From Chitinophagaceae bacterium (GTDB taxonomy: Bacteria > Bacteroidota > Bacteroidia > Chitinophagales > Chitinophagaceae), in the NCBI GenBank assembly GCA_004322015.1, contig SCQT01000102.1, positions 1 to 64,000 of the forward strand: a DNA stretch of 64,000 nt, written 5' to 3'. Below, in pieces: positions 51,419 through 60,256 of this stretch (its first letter is position 1; every line of letters starts with the position of its first letter). The translations under genes were made by a program, and so were the position numbers. Below the pieces are notes generated by a model. The model was not told the origin of the DNA. It ran no database searches and was given only the letters and a program-made list of their open reading frames with translations.

Positions 51419-52147
51419 ATGGAAGAAAAAATTACTGACCCGAATACGACTGCCCGGTTACAGGCAAAAGGAATCAAAGCATGGTCAAAAGATGACCGTC
51501 CCCGTGAAAAAGTATTGTTGAAAGGAGTCGAGTCTCTCAGCCATGCCGAATTATTGGCCATTCTGATCAGAACAGGCGACGACCAAAACTCCGCCTTAGG
51601 ATTGGCACAAAACCTCCTGGCTTCAGTAGATCATGATTTACGGCAGCTTAGCAGGCTCAGTGTGAAAGATTTTATAAAAATAAGAGGACTGGGTGAAGCG
51701 AAAGCGTTGGCTATCATCGCGGCGCTGGAATTGGGAAGACGCAGGCATTCTGAAGTACCGGAAAAAAAGAAAGGCATACGCACAAGCAAAGAAGCGGCTG
51801 CATTCCTTCAACCCTTACTGGCGGATCATGGTCATGAAGTGTTTTCGGTCATGTTCCTGAGCCAGGGTAACAAGTTGTTACATTATGAGGTAATCAGTAC
51901 GGGGGGAATGACAAGCACCATTGTGGACCCTAAAATCATTATGAAAAAAGCTTTGGAGTACAGGGCTGTCAATATGATCTTATGTCATAATCATCCCTCC
52001 GGAAATTTGGATCCAAGCCGTGAAGATAAAAAACTGACAAAAAAGATATCTGAGGCCGCCCTGCTGCTGGATATGAAGGTGCTGGATCATGTGATCGTAT
52101 CCTCACAGGGTTTTTTCAGCTTTGCAGACAGTGGGTTATTACCATAA
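51419..52147 (+). CDS. radC: RadC/JAB-domain DNA repair-associated protein
   Basis: The 242-aa protein has the N-terminal UPF0758 segment (KAWSKDDRPREKVLLKGVES, LSHAELLAILIRTG), a helix-hairpin-helix (KIRGLGEAKALAIIAALELG) and the JAMM metal motif LCHNHPSGNLDPSREDKKLT with its upstream Glu in LHYEVISTGG. RadC's exact biochemical role remains unsettled. The start at ATG 51419 (MEEKITDPNT) fits the family; further upstream in-frame starts add up to 33 residues that lie opposite the divergent gene's promoter. Confidence 0.9.
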   Translation: MEEKITDPNTTARLQAKGIKAWSKDDRPREKVLLKGVESLSHAELLAILIRTGDDQNSALGLAQNLLASVDHDLRQLSRLSVKDFIKIRGLGEAKALAIIAALELGRRRHSEVPEKKKGIRTSKEAAAFLQPLLADHGHEVFSVMFLSQGNKLLHYEVISTGGMTSTIVDPKIIMKKALEYRAVNMILCHNHPSGNLDPSREDKKLTKKISEAALLLDMKVLDHVIVSSQGFFSFADSGLLP

Positions 52148-52243
52148 AATTTTCAATTTCCCACCCTTGTTTTTATTTCGAGCATCATTTTTGCAGCAGG
52201 GAGAGGAATAAAATTTTTTATCATCTTTTGCGTTTGTATTTAA

Positions 52244-53125
52244 ATGCCGCATTCCTTGAAAAAACTAATAGCTGTTTTCGTATTGGTATTCAGCGCTCCC
52301 GTGATCCTTTATGCACAGAGTGCTCCCGAAGTGGGGATTTTTTCCGGAATAAGCACCTATAGCGGCGACCTGACCCAACATGCCGTCACTTTTCGCCAGT
52401 CGCATCCTGCTATTGGTTTTCTTATCAGAAAATCTGTATATAAGAACTTCGGACTGAGATTAGGTGTGGATTTTGGAAAAATTTCAGGGGCTGACAGTTT
52501 AAGTTCAGACAGTTCTCTTCGCGTGCGTAATCTGAGTTTCCGGTCCAATCTGGTGGATGTGCATTTGCTTGCAGAGTATAATTTCTTTGATTACAGTGAA
52601 ACGGGCTTTACTCCCTACGTTTTTGTGGGTATCTCTGTTTATCATTTTGATCCTTATGCGCTTGATTCAAGCGGGCTTAAAGTTTATCTGCCTCCGTTAA
52701 GCACAGAAGGCGAAGGGTTGCCTCAATATCCTGACCGGAAGCCTTATGCGCTTACCCAGATTTCTATTCCTTTTGGAGTAGGTGTAAAATATGCGCTTAG
52801 TCCGAAAATTAATTTAGGATTTGAATTCAGGATCAATAAGACATTTACTGATTATCTGGATGATGTAAGCACTACTTATGTAGATCAAAATGTGTTGTTG
52901 GCAGCACGGGGACCCAGCGCTGTTTATTATGCTTACAGGACTAATGAATTGCCGGGGCATACCAAAGATATATATCCTCCTGCAGGCTCCCACCGTGGCT
53001 CCCCTGCCCATAAGGACTGGTATTATTTCACCGGAGTAACGCTTACTTTCAATTTAAATGGAGGTGGAAATGGGCTTTTCGGCAAAAGCATCCGCCAGCT
53101 TCGTTGCCCTCCCTATAAAAAATAA
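52244..53125 (+). CDS. outer-membrane beta-barrel protein (DUF6089/PorG-like), paralogue 1
   Basis: The 293-aa protein has a signal peptide (VFSAPVILYAQ) and then alternating beta strands beginning PEVGIFSGISTYSGDLTQ, as in DUF6089 proteins, which include small outer-membrane barrels related to PorG of the T9SS. FGVGVKYALSPKINLGFEFRI and a DWYYFTGVTLTFNLN C-terminus are typical. The next gene is a close paralogue. Whether either serves T9SS is inference. Confidence 0.72.
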   Translation: MPHSLKKLIAVFVLVFSAPVILYAQSAPEVGIFSGISTYSGDLTQHAVTFRQSHPAIGFLIRKSVYKNFGLRLGVDFGKISGADSLSSDSSLRVRNLSFRSNLVDVHLLAEYNFFDYSETGFTPYVFVGISVYHFDPYALDSSGLKVYLPPLSTEGEGLPQYPDRKPYALTQISIPFGVGVKYALSPKINLGFEFRINKTFTDYLDDVSTTYVDQNVLLAARGPSAVYYAYRTNELPGHTKDIYPPAGSHRGSPAHKDWYYFTGVTLTFNLNGGGNGLFGKSIRQLRCPPYKK

Positions 53126-53245
53126 CCGGCTGCCCTCTTCTATTAGCAGTAGATGGTCTGTTTTTAAATGATTGAGGAAGTCTAATCTTTTGTATAAAAG
53201 TGAAAGTTTTTATGCATTTTTGTGTTATCATAAAATGTATATTTT

Positions 53246-54109
53246 TTGAAAAGACTGGTAACACTCTCCGGAATTTTAATGCTTCCCATCTTTCTGTTCG
53301 CTCAGAGTTCTCCTGAAATAGGTATGTTTATAGGTATAAGTACGTATAGCGGGGATTTAACTGAGAGTTCCCTGACTTACCGTCAATCTCATCCTTCTAC
53401 AGGCGTTTTATTCCGTACGCCCGTATATAAAAATTTCGGGATCAGGGCAGGAATAGATTGGGGAAGGCTTTCAGGCTCAGACAAATTAAATGCAGACAGC
53501 AGCTTGTTTCCCCGTAATCTAAGCTTCATTACCAATCTGGCGGACATGCATCTGCTGGCAGAATACAATTTCTTTAATTATGGGGATAATGGTTTTACTC
53601 CTTATTTTTTTGCCGGTATTTCCGTATTTCATTTTAATCCGTTTGTATTTGATTCCACAGGAAAAAAGGTCTTTCTCAGGCCATTGAGTACGGAAGGAGA
53701 GGGATTTCCGGAATATCCGGACCGAAAGCCTTATAATCTGACCCAGATTTCCATTCCATTCGGAGTAGGTATAAAATATGCGCTTACTTCCACGATTAAC
53801 CTGGCTTTTGAATTCAGGATCAATAAAACTTTTACAGATTATATTGATGACGTAAGCACGGCGTACGTGGATAGAAATATCTTGCTAAGGGAAAGAGGAT
53901 CTGCTGCAGTGTACTATGCCTACCGCACGAATGAATTACCGGCCTACCGCAATGATCCGTATCCGGCGGCCGGGGCTCAACGGGGTAATCCCAGGATCAA
54001 GGACTGGTATTATTTTACCGGCTTTACCATTACATACAATTTGAATGAACCACACAAGAGTTTTTGGGGAGCCAAAATAAACCCTTTACGTAATCCCGGC
54101 GCCAAATAG
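53246..54109 (+). CDS. outer-membrane beta-barrel protein (DUF6089/PorG-like), paralogue 2
   Basis: The 287-aa protein aligns along its whole length with the preceding gene (STYSGDLTESSLTYRQSHP, STEGEGFPEYPDRKPYNL, INKTFTDYIDDVSTAYVD), so it is a tandem duplicate. The only start that keeps the signal peptide is TTG 53246 (MKRLVTLSGILMLPIFLFAQ); an ATG at 53279 would cut it short. The N-terminus and loops differ most between the copies. Confidence 0.72.
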   Translation: MKRLVTLSGILMLPIFLFAQSSPEIGMFIGISTYSGDLTESSLTYRQSHPSTGVLFRTPVYKNFGIRAGIDWGRLSGSDKLNADSSLFPRNLSFITNLADMHLLAEYNFFNYGDNGFTPYFFAGISVFHFNPFVFDSTGKKVFLRPLSTEGEGFPEYPDRKPYNLTQISIPFGVGIKYALTSTINLAFEFRINKTFTDYIDDVSTAYVDRNILLRERGSAAVYYAYRTNELPAYRNDPYPAAGAQRGNPRIKDWYYFTGFTITYNLNEPHKSFWGAKINPLRNPGAK

Positions 54110-54117
54110 TAAAAAGT

Positions 54118-54125
54118 TACCTTTG
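54118..54125 (+). promoter_or_regulatory. TAnnTTTG -7 element of the UbiD-family gene
   Basis: TACCTTTG lies 15 nt before the ATG at 54141. It overlaps an in-frame TTG (54123), which argues against that TTG as start. Confidence 0.5.
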
Positions 54126-54140
54126 AGCAAAAGAGGCATT

Positions 54141-56033
54141 ATGGCATTCAAGCACCTTCGTCATTTTATAGAAACACTGGAATCTGCCGGTGAATTATCC
54201 AGGATAAAATATTATGTCAACCCTAAGCTCGAAATTACTGAAATTACGGACCGGATCAGTAAGTCCCAGGATGGTGGGAAAGCATTGCTTTTTGAAAATA
54301 CCGGGTATGATTTTCCTTTACTGATCAATGCGCTGGGGAACAATAAACGGATGTGTATGGCATTAGGAGTGAATGATCTGAATGATATTGCAGTGGAAAT
54401 TGAAGGCTTATTTAAACTGCTTACAAAGCCAAAAGAAAACCTTTTAGATAAGATCTCGCTTCTCCCAAAGTTGAACCAGTTCGCATCCTGGATGCCCAGG
54501 GTAACCAGTGGAAAGGGGGCATGCCAGGAAGTCATCATGGAAGAACCTGATTTGTATAAGTTACCCGTTATGCAATGCTGGCCTCAGGATGGGGGACCTT
54601 TTATAACTCTTCCGGTTATTCATACCAAAGATCCGAATACAGGTATTCGCAATGTGGGCATGTACCGCATGCAGGTGTTCACCAAAAATATGACCGGGAT
54701 GCACTGGCATAAGCACAAAGTGTCGGCGCGCCATTTTAATGAATATAAGAAGTTGAACAAACGTATGCCCGTTGCAGTGAGCCTTGGCGGTGATCCGGTT
54801 TATACGTATGCTGCTACGGCGCCCTTGCCGGACAATGTGGATGAATATATGCTGGCGGGTTTTATACGAAAAAAAAAGGTGGAGTTGGTTCGTTGTCTGA
54901 CACAGCCGGAAATGGAAGTGCCTGCAGATGCGGATATTGTCATTGAAGGATATGTGGATCCGGAGGAAGAAATGATTTGGGAGGGCCCGTTTGGCGACCA
55001 TACCGGGTATTATTCTCTACCCGACTGGTATCCACGTTTTCATGTTACCTGCATCACTCACAGAAAAGAGGCGGTTTATCCGTCCACGATTGTAGGGATT
55101 CCCCCGGAGGAAGATGCCTGGATTGGAAAAGCAACGGAAAGAATTTTCCTGGCGCCGATTAAGATGACGCTGATTCCTGAAATAGTGGATATGGAAATGC
55201 CCGTTGAAGGCGTATTCCATAATCTCGTGATTGCCAAAATAAAAAAAGAATATCCGGGACAAGCCCAAAAAGTGATGAATGCCATGTGGGGAGCGGGGCA
55301 AATGATGTTTAATAAGATTTTGGTGGTGGTGGATGAAAATGCCGATATAAGAAATTACGAGAACCTTGCCCGGTGTGTTTTTCAAAATATAAATCCTGCT
55401 ACCGATATTTATTTCAGCCAGGGACCGATGGATGTGCTGGACCATTCTTGTTCTAAATTAGGATTCGGCGGGAAAATGTGTATAGACGGGACAACTAAAT
55501 TTGAAGAAGAAAAAATCCCGACACCTCAGCAAAGTGATATTCGGGGAATTGACAAAGAAAAGTGTATAAAAGTATTCCCCGAAGTACAGGATATAAATGT
55601 TTCGCTCTTGCCGAAGGGTATTTCCTGCCTGCTGATCTCCATTGAAAAGAACAGGAAAGGGCTGGTGGCGGACCTGACCAGGCAGTTGTTTGCCCTGAAT
55701 GAAATGGAGAATATTAAGATGATATTGTTTGTGGAGCATAGTGTGGACGTGCAGGATATCGGTTCAGCGCTTTGGAGGTTTTGCAATAATCTGGATCCCA
55801 AAAGAGATCATTTGATGATAGATAATCATATTGCCTTTGATGGAACCCGTAAAACTAAAGAATACGATGACTTTGGACGGGACTGGCCTAATATTATTAT
55901 TTCAGATAAAGAAACCATCCGGGTTATTGATGAAAAATGGAGCAGTCTCGGATTAGGTGATTTTATTCCTTCACCTTCCTTAAAATATCAGGGTCAGCTA
56001 TATGGCAACGGGGCAGCAGTGTCGGATAAATGA
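54141..56033 (+). CDS. UbiD-family prenylated-FMN-dependent decarboxylase
   Basis: UbiD enzymes decarboxylate aromatic or alpha,beta-unsaturated acids with prenyl-FMN. The 630-aa protein contains GAGQMMFNKILVVVDENADI and the DVLDHSCSKLGFGGKMCIDG segment, and the earlier EGYVDPEEEMIWEGPFGDHT with the conserved acidic residues. The length is like the larger UbiD forms annotated as menaquinone- or 4-hydroxybenzoate-type decarboxylases; the substrate is not determinable. No ubiX is nearby. It is convergent, 11 bp away, with the terpene-synthase-like gene. Confidence 0.88.
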   Translation: MAFKHLRHFIETLESAGELSRIKYYVNPKLEITEITDRISKSQDGGKALLFENTGYDFPLLINALGNNKRMCMALGVNDLNDIAVEIEGLFKLLTKPKENLLDKISLLPKLNQFASWMPRVTSGKGACQEVIMEEPDLYKLPVMQCWPQDGGPFITLPVIHTKDPNTGIRNVGMYRMQVFTKNMTGMHWHKHKVSARHFNEYKKLNKRMPVAVSLGGDPVYTYAATAPLPDNVDEYMLAGFIRKKKVELVRCLTQPEMEVPADADIVIEGYVDPEEEMIWEGPFGDHTGYYSLPDWYPRFHVTCITHRKEAVYPSTIVGIPPEEDAWIGKATERIFLAPIKMTLIPEIVDMEMPVEGVFHNLVIAKIKKEYPGQAQKVMNAMWGAGQMMFNKILVVVDENADIRNYENLARCVFQNINPATDIYFSQGPMDVLDHSCSKLGFGGKMCIDGTTKFEEEKIPTPQQSDIRGIDKEKCIKVFPEVQDINVSLLPKGISCLLISIEKNRKGLVADLTRQLFALNEMENIKMILFVEHSVDVQDIGSALWRFCNNLDPKRDHLMIDNHIAFDGTRKTKEYDDFGRDWPNIIISDKETIRVIDEKWSSLGLGDFIPSPSLKYQGQLYGNGAAVSDK

Positions 56034-56044
56034 TTTCTGATCTT

Positions 56045-57046
56045 TTATAATTTGTCTCCTAATTTCGCATACCGATAGGTAAACTTAAACCACCTCATCA
56101 GGTTACTCCTTTTTTCCATATCAATGATCAGTGATTTCCTTGGCAGGGTTTTTAAATCGGGTAGCTGACCGGCATCTCTCTGAATTTCTTTTAGCTGATG
56201 AATGGCAATTAATCCAAAGGAATAAATACCTGCCATGGATAAGCTGAATTCTTTTTTTCTCTTAAAGGAATAAGGTAAAATCTGTATGGCCTTCTTCATT
56301 TCATGAATTCTCTCGATAAAAAATTCTTCAAACCGGACGGCGTTGGTCATACGGTTTGGCAAAGTGGAAATATCGTCCTGAAGATCTTTATAAATATCAT
56401 ATAGATCATTCGTTAGTTGTATCAAAGTTCCTATTGTGTACCAACAGGTATCTTCCGCTCTATCGGGTGAAAATTCCAAATAATAACGGCACAATAAAAC
56501 AGAATTACCACCTTTATTGAAAGTGATCTGCTTTATTTCTTCATTACTCAGTTTGCTTCCAGACTGTTGCTTGGATTGCATCTGGGCATCATATAGTTCC
56601 TGGGAAATCCGGTCATAAGAGGATTTATTTTTAACAAAATTTCTTAGTAATAAATGACAACGTTGAAAGGCCTTTTCATCAAAAGTCTCAGCATTATATT
56701 GTGCAGGTTGAAATGAAAGTTCTTTTAATTGTTCTTCACTTATCAATTCATCATCTGTAAAATCATCAAACAGAGAGCTGCATATAAAATAGTGGATATA
56801 TCTTTTTTTCTCGTCATCATTAGTCAGTCTTCCGTGAAGGCCGGCGAACGCATCGCAGATCATGGGGTTATAGATACCATAGCTGACGGCTATTTTTCTT
56901 TTGGTTTTGGGATTAAATCGTCCATTCATATTTTTTTCAATGGCATCCAACAGCTGATGAGCCCGTTTGGTCTCTATTCTCCTTGAACGGATAATAAAAT
57001 TTGCTTTTTTAAAAACATGGAACCAGAACCAGAAAAAATATTGCAT
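56045..57046 (-). CDS. class I terpene-synthase-like (isoprenoid synthase fold) protein
   Basis: The 333-aa protein is predicted almost entirely helical. It carries DDFTDD at 94-99 (a DDxxD metal motif), NDLYDIYKD at 213-221 (N213, D217, D221 at the spacing of the NSE triad NDxxSxxxE) and an RY pair at 325-326. A KGGNSVLLCRYYL helix lies between. These are the hallmarks of class I isoprenoid synthases and terpene cyclases, which ionise prenyl diphosphates with three Mg ions. The Ser-to-Asp and Glu-to-Asp changes in the second motif are variants. The N-terminus is aromatic and amphipathic and may touch the membrane. The substrate and product are unknown, and no prenyl-diphosphate synthase adjoins it. 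Confidence 0.62.
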   Translation of the reverse strand: MQYFFWFWFHVFKKANFIIRSRRIETKRAHQLLDAIEKNMNGRFNPKTKRKIAVSYGIYNPMICDAFAGLHGRLTNDDEKKRYIHYFICSSLFDDFTDDELISEEQLKELSFQPAQYNAETFDEKAFQRCHLLLRNFVKNKSSYDRISQELYDAQMQSKQQSGSKLSNEEIKQITFNKGGNSVLLCRYYLEFSPDRAEDTCWYTIGTLIQLTNDLYDIYKDLQDDISTLPNRMTNAVRFEEFFIERIHEMKKAIQILPYSFKRKKEFSLSMAGIYSFGLIAIHQLKEIQRDAGQLPDLKTLPRKSLIIDMEKRSNLMRWFKFTYRYAKLGDKL

Positions 57047-57199
57047 AAAAAGTATTAAAAGAAGTCAGATCAATTCGGTGATTGTACTCTCATCAGATTC
57101 TATCCGCCAGGGCTTTTTATTCTTTAACCATCTCGTGCTGCTGTAAAATAAACAACTATTCACTGATCTGCGCTTTTTTGAAAAACGCCCTGTTTCAAG

Positions 57200-57207
57200 T
57201 AACTTTG
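57200..57207 (+). promoter_or_regulatory. TAnnTTTG -7 element of pruA
   Basis: TAACTTTG lies 42 nt upstream of the ATG at 57250. Confidence 0.45.
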
Positions 57208-57249
57208 CGGCTCAAAATAAGTAATATTTATCTTAATAATTCTTACACC

Positions 57250-58881
57250 ATGAACAATGCGTATTTTTATTTCCCGGAGCCTGAGAATGAGCCGGTATTA
57301 AGCTATGCACCTGGAACACCGGAAAGAGGAGATTTGAAGGAACAATTGGATACTTTTCAAAAAAACAAAACAGATATCCCGATGTTTATCGGTGGCAATG
57401 AAGTGCGTACAGGCGAGAAAGTGGAGTTATATCCTCCGCATAATCTTGGGAAGGTTTTAGGATTTTATCATAAAGGAGAAAAAAGACATGTGGAAGATGC
57501 CATAAAAGCTGCTTTAAAAGCACATGAGCAGTGGGCAGCCACCAGTTGGGAACACCGGGCTTCCGTTTTCCTGAAAGCGGCCGAGTTAATGACCACCAAA
57601 TACAGGGCACAAAGCAATGCGGCCACCATGCTTGGACAAAGTAAAAATGTTTTTCAGGCTGAGATTGATGCAGTGTGTGAACTGGCAGATTTTTTCCGTT
57701 TCAATGTGCATTTCTTAAGCGAAATATACAGACAACAGCCTTATTCTCCTAAAGGAGTCAATAACCGTATGGAATATCGTCCGTTGGAAGGTTTTGTTTT
57801 GGCTATTACTCCATTTAATTTTACATCCATCGGTGGTAATCTGCCTACTGCTCCCGCCATGTGTGGCAATGTGGTCGTGTGGAAACCCGCTCATACACAA
57901 ATCTATTCTGCCCATTTGTTGATGAAAATATTAAAAGAGGCAGGTCTGCCGGATGGGGTGATCAACCTGATTTATGTGGACGGACCTGTGTTGGGAGACG
58001 TTTGTTTCAGTCATCCGGATTTTGCAGGCTTGCATTTTACCGGCTCTACTGCCACTTTTCAACACATGTGGAAGACCATTGGAAATAATATTTCAAGATA
58101 TAGATCTTATCCGCGTATTGTGGGTGAAACCGGCGGAAAAGATTATGTGCTGGTTCATAAAAGCGCGGATGTGGACGCTGTGGTGGCTAATCTGGCCAGA
58201 GGGGCTTTTGAGTACCAGGGGCAGAAGTGTTCTGCCGCCTCCCGTGCCTATCTTCCTTCTAATCTGGCATCGGACATTAAGAAAAAATTAGTGGCTGAGG
58301 TAAAAACTATGAAGATGGGAGCGCCGGATGATTTCAGCAACTTTATCAATGCCGTGATTGATGAGAAATCTTTTGATAAAATTGCCGGGTACATTGAGAA
58401 TGCAAAAAAGGACAAAAGCACGAAAATACTTGCAGGCGGCAGATGTGATAAGAGCAAAGGATATTTTATTGAACCAACCATCATAGAAACTACAGATCCG
58501 AAGTATGTTTCAATGTGTGAGGAAATATTCGGGCCGGTGTTGACCCTGTATGTCTATGAGGCGGACAAATTTGAGGAAGCTTTGAAATTAGTTGATAATA
58601 CCTCCGATTATGCTTTAACGGGCGCTGTCTTTGCACAGGACCGCTCTGCCATTGGACTTGCCACTAAGAAATTAGTGAACAGTTCCGGTAATTTTTATAT
58701 CAACGATAAACCTACGGGTGCAGTGGTAGGGCAACAACCTTTCGGTGGTGCGCGTGCATCCGGCACGAATGATAAAGCCGGCTCTATGATGAACCTTTAT
58801 CGCTGGCTGAGTGCAAGAACGATCAAGGAGACTTTTGTTCCGGTAACTGACTACCGTTATCCTTTTTTAAAAGAAAAATAA
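57250..58881 (+). CDS. pruA: L-glutamate gamma-semialdehyde (1-pyrroline-5-carboxylate) dehydrogenase
   Basis: Oxidises glutamate semialdehyde to glutamate in proline degradation. The 543-aa protein shows the aldehyde dehydrogenase fold: FVLAITPFNFTSIGGNLPTA, the catalytic Glu in RIVGETGGKDYVLVHK, the nucleophile Cys in YQGQKCSAASRAYLP, and FGGARASGTNDKAG. The start is ATG 57250 (MNNAYFYFPEPENEPVLSY); the frame is open 56 codons further upstream, but that part overlaps the promoter element. Proline dehydrogenase is not in the window. Confidence 0.94.
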   Translation: MNNAYFYFPEPENEPVLSYAPGTPERGDLKEQLDTFQKNKTDIPMFIGGNEVRTGEKVELYPPHNLGKVLGFYHKGEKRHVEDAIKAALKAHEQWAATSWEHRASVFLKAAELMTTKYRAQSNAATMLGQSKNVFQAEIDAVCELADFFRFNVHFLSEIYRQQPYSPKGVNNRMEYRPLEGFVLAITPFNFTSIGGNLPTAPAMCGNVVVWKPAHTQIYSAHLLMKILKEAGLPDGVINLIYVDGPVLGDVCFSHPDFAGLHFTGSTATFQHMWKTIGNNISRYRSYPRIVGETGGKDYVLVHKSADVDAVVANLARGAFEYQGQKCSAASRAYLPSNLASDIKKKLVAEVKTMKMGAPDDFSNFINAVIDEKSFDKIAGYIENAKKDKSTKILAGGRCDKSKGYFIEPTIIETTDPKYVSMCEEIFGPVLTLYVYEADKFEEALKLVDNTSDYALTGAVFAQDRSAIGLATKKLVNSSGNFYINDKPTGAVVGQQPFGGARASGTNDKAGSMMNLYRWLSARTIKETFVPVTDYRYPFLKEK

Positions 58882-58923
58882 AAATGACTTCCTGTTTTTA
58901 TTTTTTATTCTAAACAATATTTT

Positions 58924-60234
58924 ATGCCAGTCATTATTGAATCTGTTGAAACAGTAGATGTAAGGTTTCCTACAAGCAGGGAAAGAATAGGTTCTGATTC
59001 CATTAATAAGAATCCCGATTATTCTGCCGCTTATGTCATTCTTAAAACTAATAAAAGCGGTTTGGAAGGACACGGGCTTACTTTTACAGAAGGGCGGGGT
59101 AATGAATTGTGTACTGCCGCTATTCATGCTTTCGCGTATTTAGTAAAAGGAAAATCCATGGAGGAGATCACTTCTGACATGGCGGCTTTCTGGCGTACGA
59201 TGATAGACGAAACCCAATTGAGGTGGTTAGGGCCGAGAAAAGGGGTCATCCACATGGCGACCGGGGCCTTAATCAATGCGATATGGGATTTGTATGCAAA
59301 AATGGAAGGCAAACCGCTATGGAAACTCGTGGCCGACATGTCGCCGGAAAAACTGATATCTTGCATTGATTTCAAATATCTGACAGATCTGATCACGCCG
59401 GAAGAAGCGGTGAAGATGCTCTCTGCACTGGAAAATTCAAAACAAGAACGAATTGATTATTTATTGAAGAACGGTTATCCTGCTTATACTACTTCTGCCG
59501 GATGGCTCGGATACAGTGATGAAAAGATACGCCGTTTGTGTAAAGAAGCTAAAGCTGAAGGCTGGACACACATGAAGATGAAAGTGGGGGCTGATATCAG
59601 GGAAGATGTGCGCAGGGCACAGATCATCAGAGATGAAACAGGATGGGAGGTGAAGCTGATGATGGATGCCAATCAGAACTGGGAAGTGCGGGAAGCTATT
59701 GAAAACATGAAGCAGTTGGCAAAATTTAATCCGTGGTGGATTGAAGAACCCACCAGTCCGGATGATATTTTGGGGCATCTTGAGATCAAAGAGGCGGTGG
59801 CGCCCATTAAAGTAGCTACCGGCGAGAATTGTCAGAATAATATCATGTTCAAGCAGTTTTTGAAAAGCGGCGCCATTGACATTTGCCAGATAGATAGTTG
59901 CAGGGTAGGAGGGGTCAATGAGGTATTAAGTATTATGCTGATGGCTGCTAAGCTGAATATTCCCGTATGTCCTCATGCAGGAGGAGTGGGTCTATGTGAA
60001 TACGTGCAACATTTATCCATGATAGACTTTATTTGTATTAGCGGCACTATGGAAAACAGGATCACCGAATATGTGGATCATCTTCATGAACATTTCAAAA
60101 CCCCGGTACGTATCGAGCATGGCTGTTATATGCCGCCATTGGCGCCCGGGTATAGCGTTGAAATGAAAAAAGAGTCTTTGACAGATTTTAGGTTTCCTGA
60201 TGGAGAGACTTGGCAAAAGGAAAATCATGTATAG
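58924..60234 (+). CDS. fucD: L-fuconate dehydratase (enolase superfamily)
   Basis: Dehydrates L-fuconate to 2-keto-3-deoxy-L-fuconate in non-phosphorylative fucose breakdown. The 436-aa protein has the catalytic base segment THMKMKVGADIREDVRRAQI, the metal-binding acids in LMMDANQNWEV, WIEEPTSPDD and ATGENCQN, and the His motif PHAGGVGLCEYVQHLSM, which is characteristic of FucD. No other fucose gene is adjacent. It follows pruA by 42 nt. Confidence 0.92.
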   Translation: MPVIIESVETVDVRFPTSRERIGSDSINKNPDYSAAYVILKTNKSGLEGHGLTFTEGRGNELCTAAIHAFAYLVKGKSMEEITSDMAAFWRTMIDETQLRWLGPRKGVIHMATGALINAIWDLYAKMEGKPLWKLVADMSPEKLISCIDFKYLTDLITPEEAVKMLSALENSKQERIDYLLKNGYPAYTTSAGWLGYSDEKIRRLCKEAKAEGWTHMKMKVGADIREDVRRAQIIRDETGWEVKLMMDANQNWEVREAIENMKQLAKFNPWWIEEPTSPDDILGHLEIKEAVAPIKVATGENCQNNIMFKQFLKSGAIDICQIDSCRVGGVNEVLSIMLMAAKLNIPVCPHAGGVGLCEYVQHLSMIDFICISGTMENRITEYVDHLHEHFKTPVRIEHGCYMPPLAPGYSVEMKKESLTDFRFPDGETWQKENHV

Positions 60235-60256
60235 GACCAAAGAACCATTTTGGCTT

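Noticed and set aside
54561-55001. 146-aa minus-strand ORF over the UbiD-family gene
   Set aside because: His-rich composition is the reverse reading of the decarboxylase; no homologue suspected.
57082-57249. 56-residue N-terminal extension of pruA
   Set aside because: It overlaps the promoter element at 57200 and does not resemble the family N-terminus.
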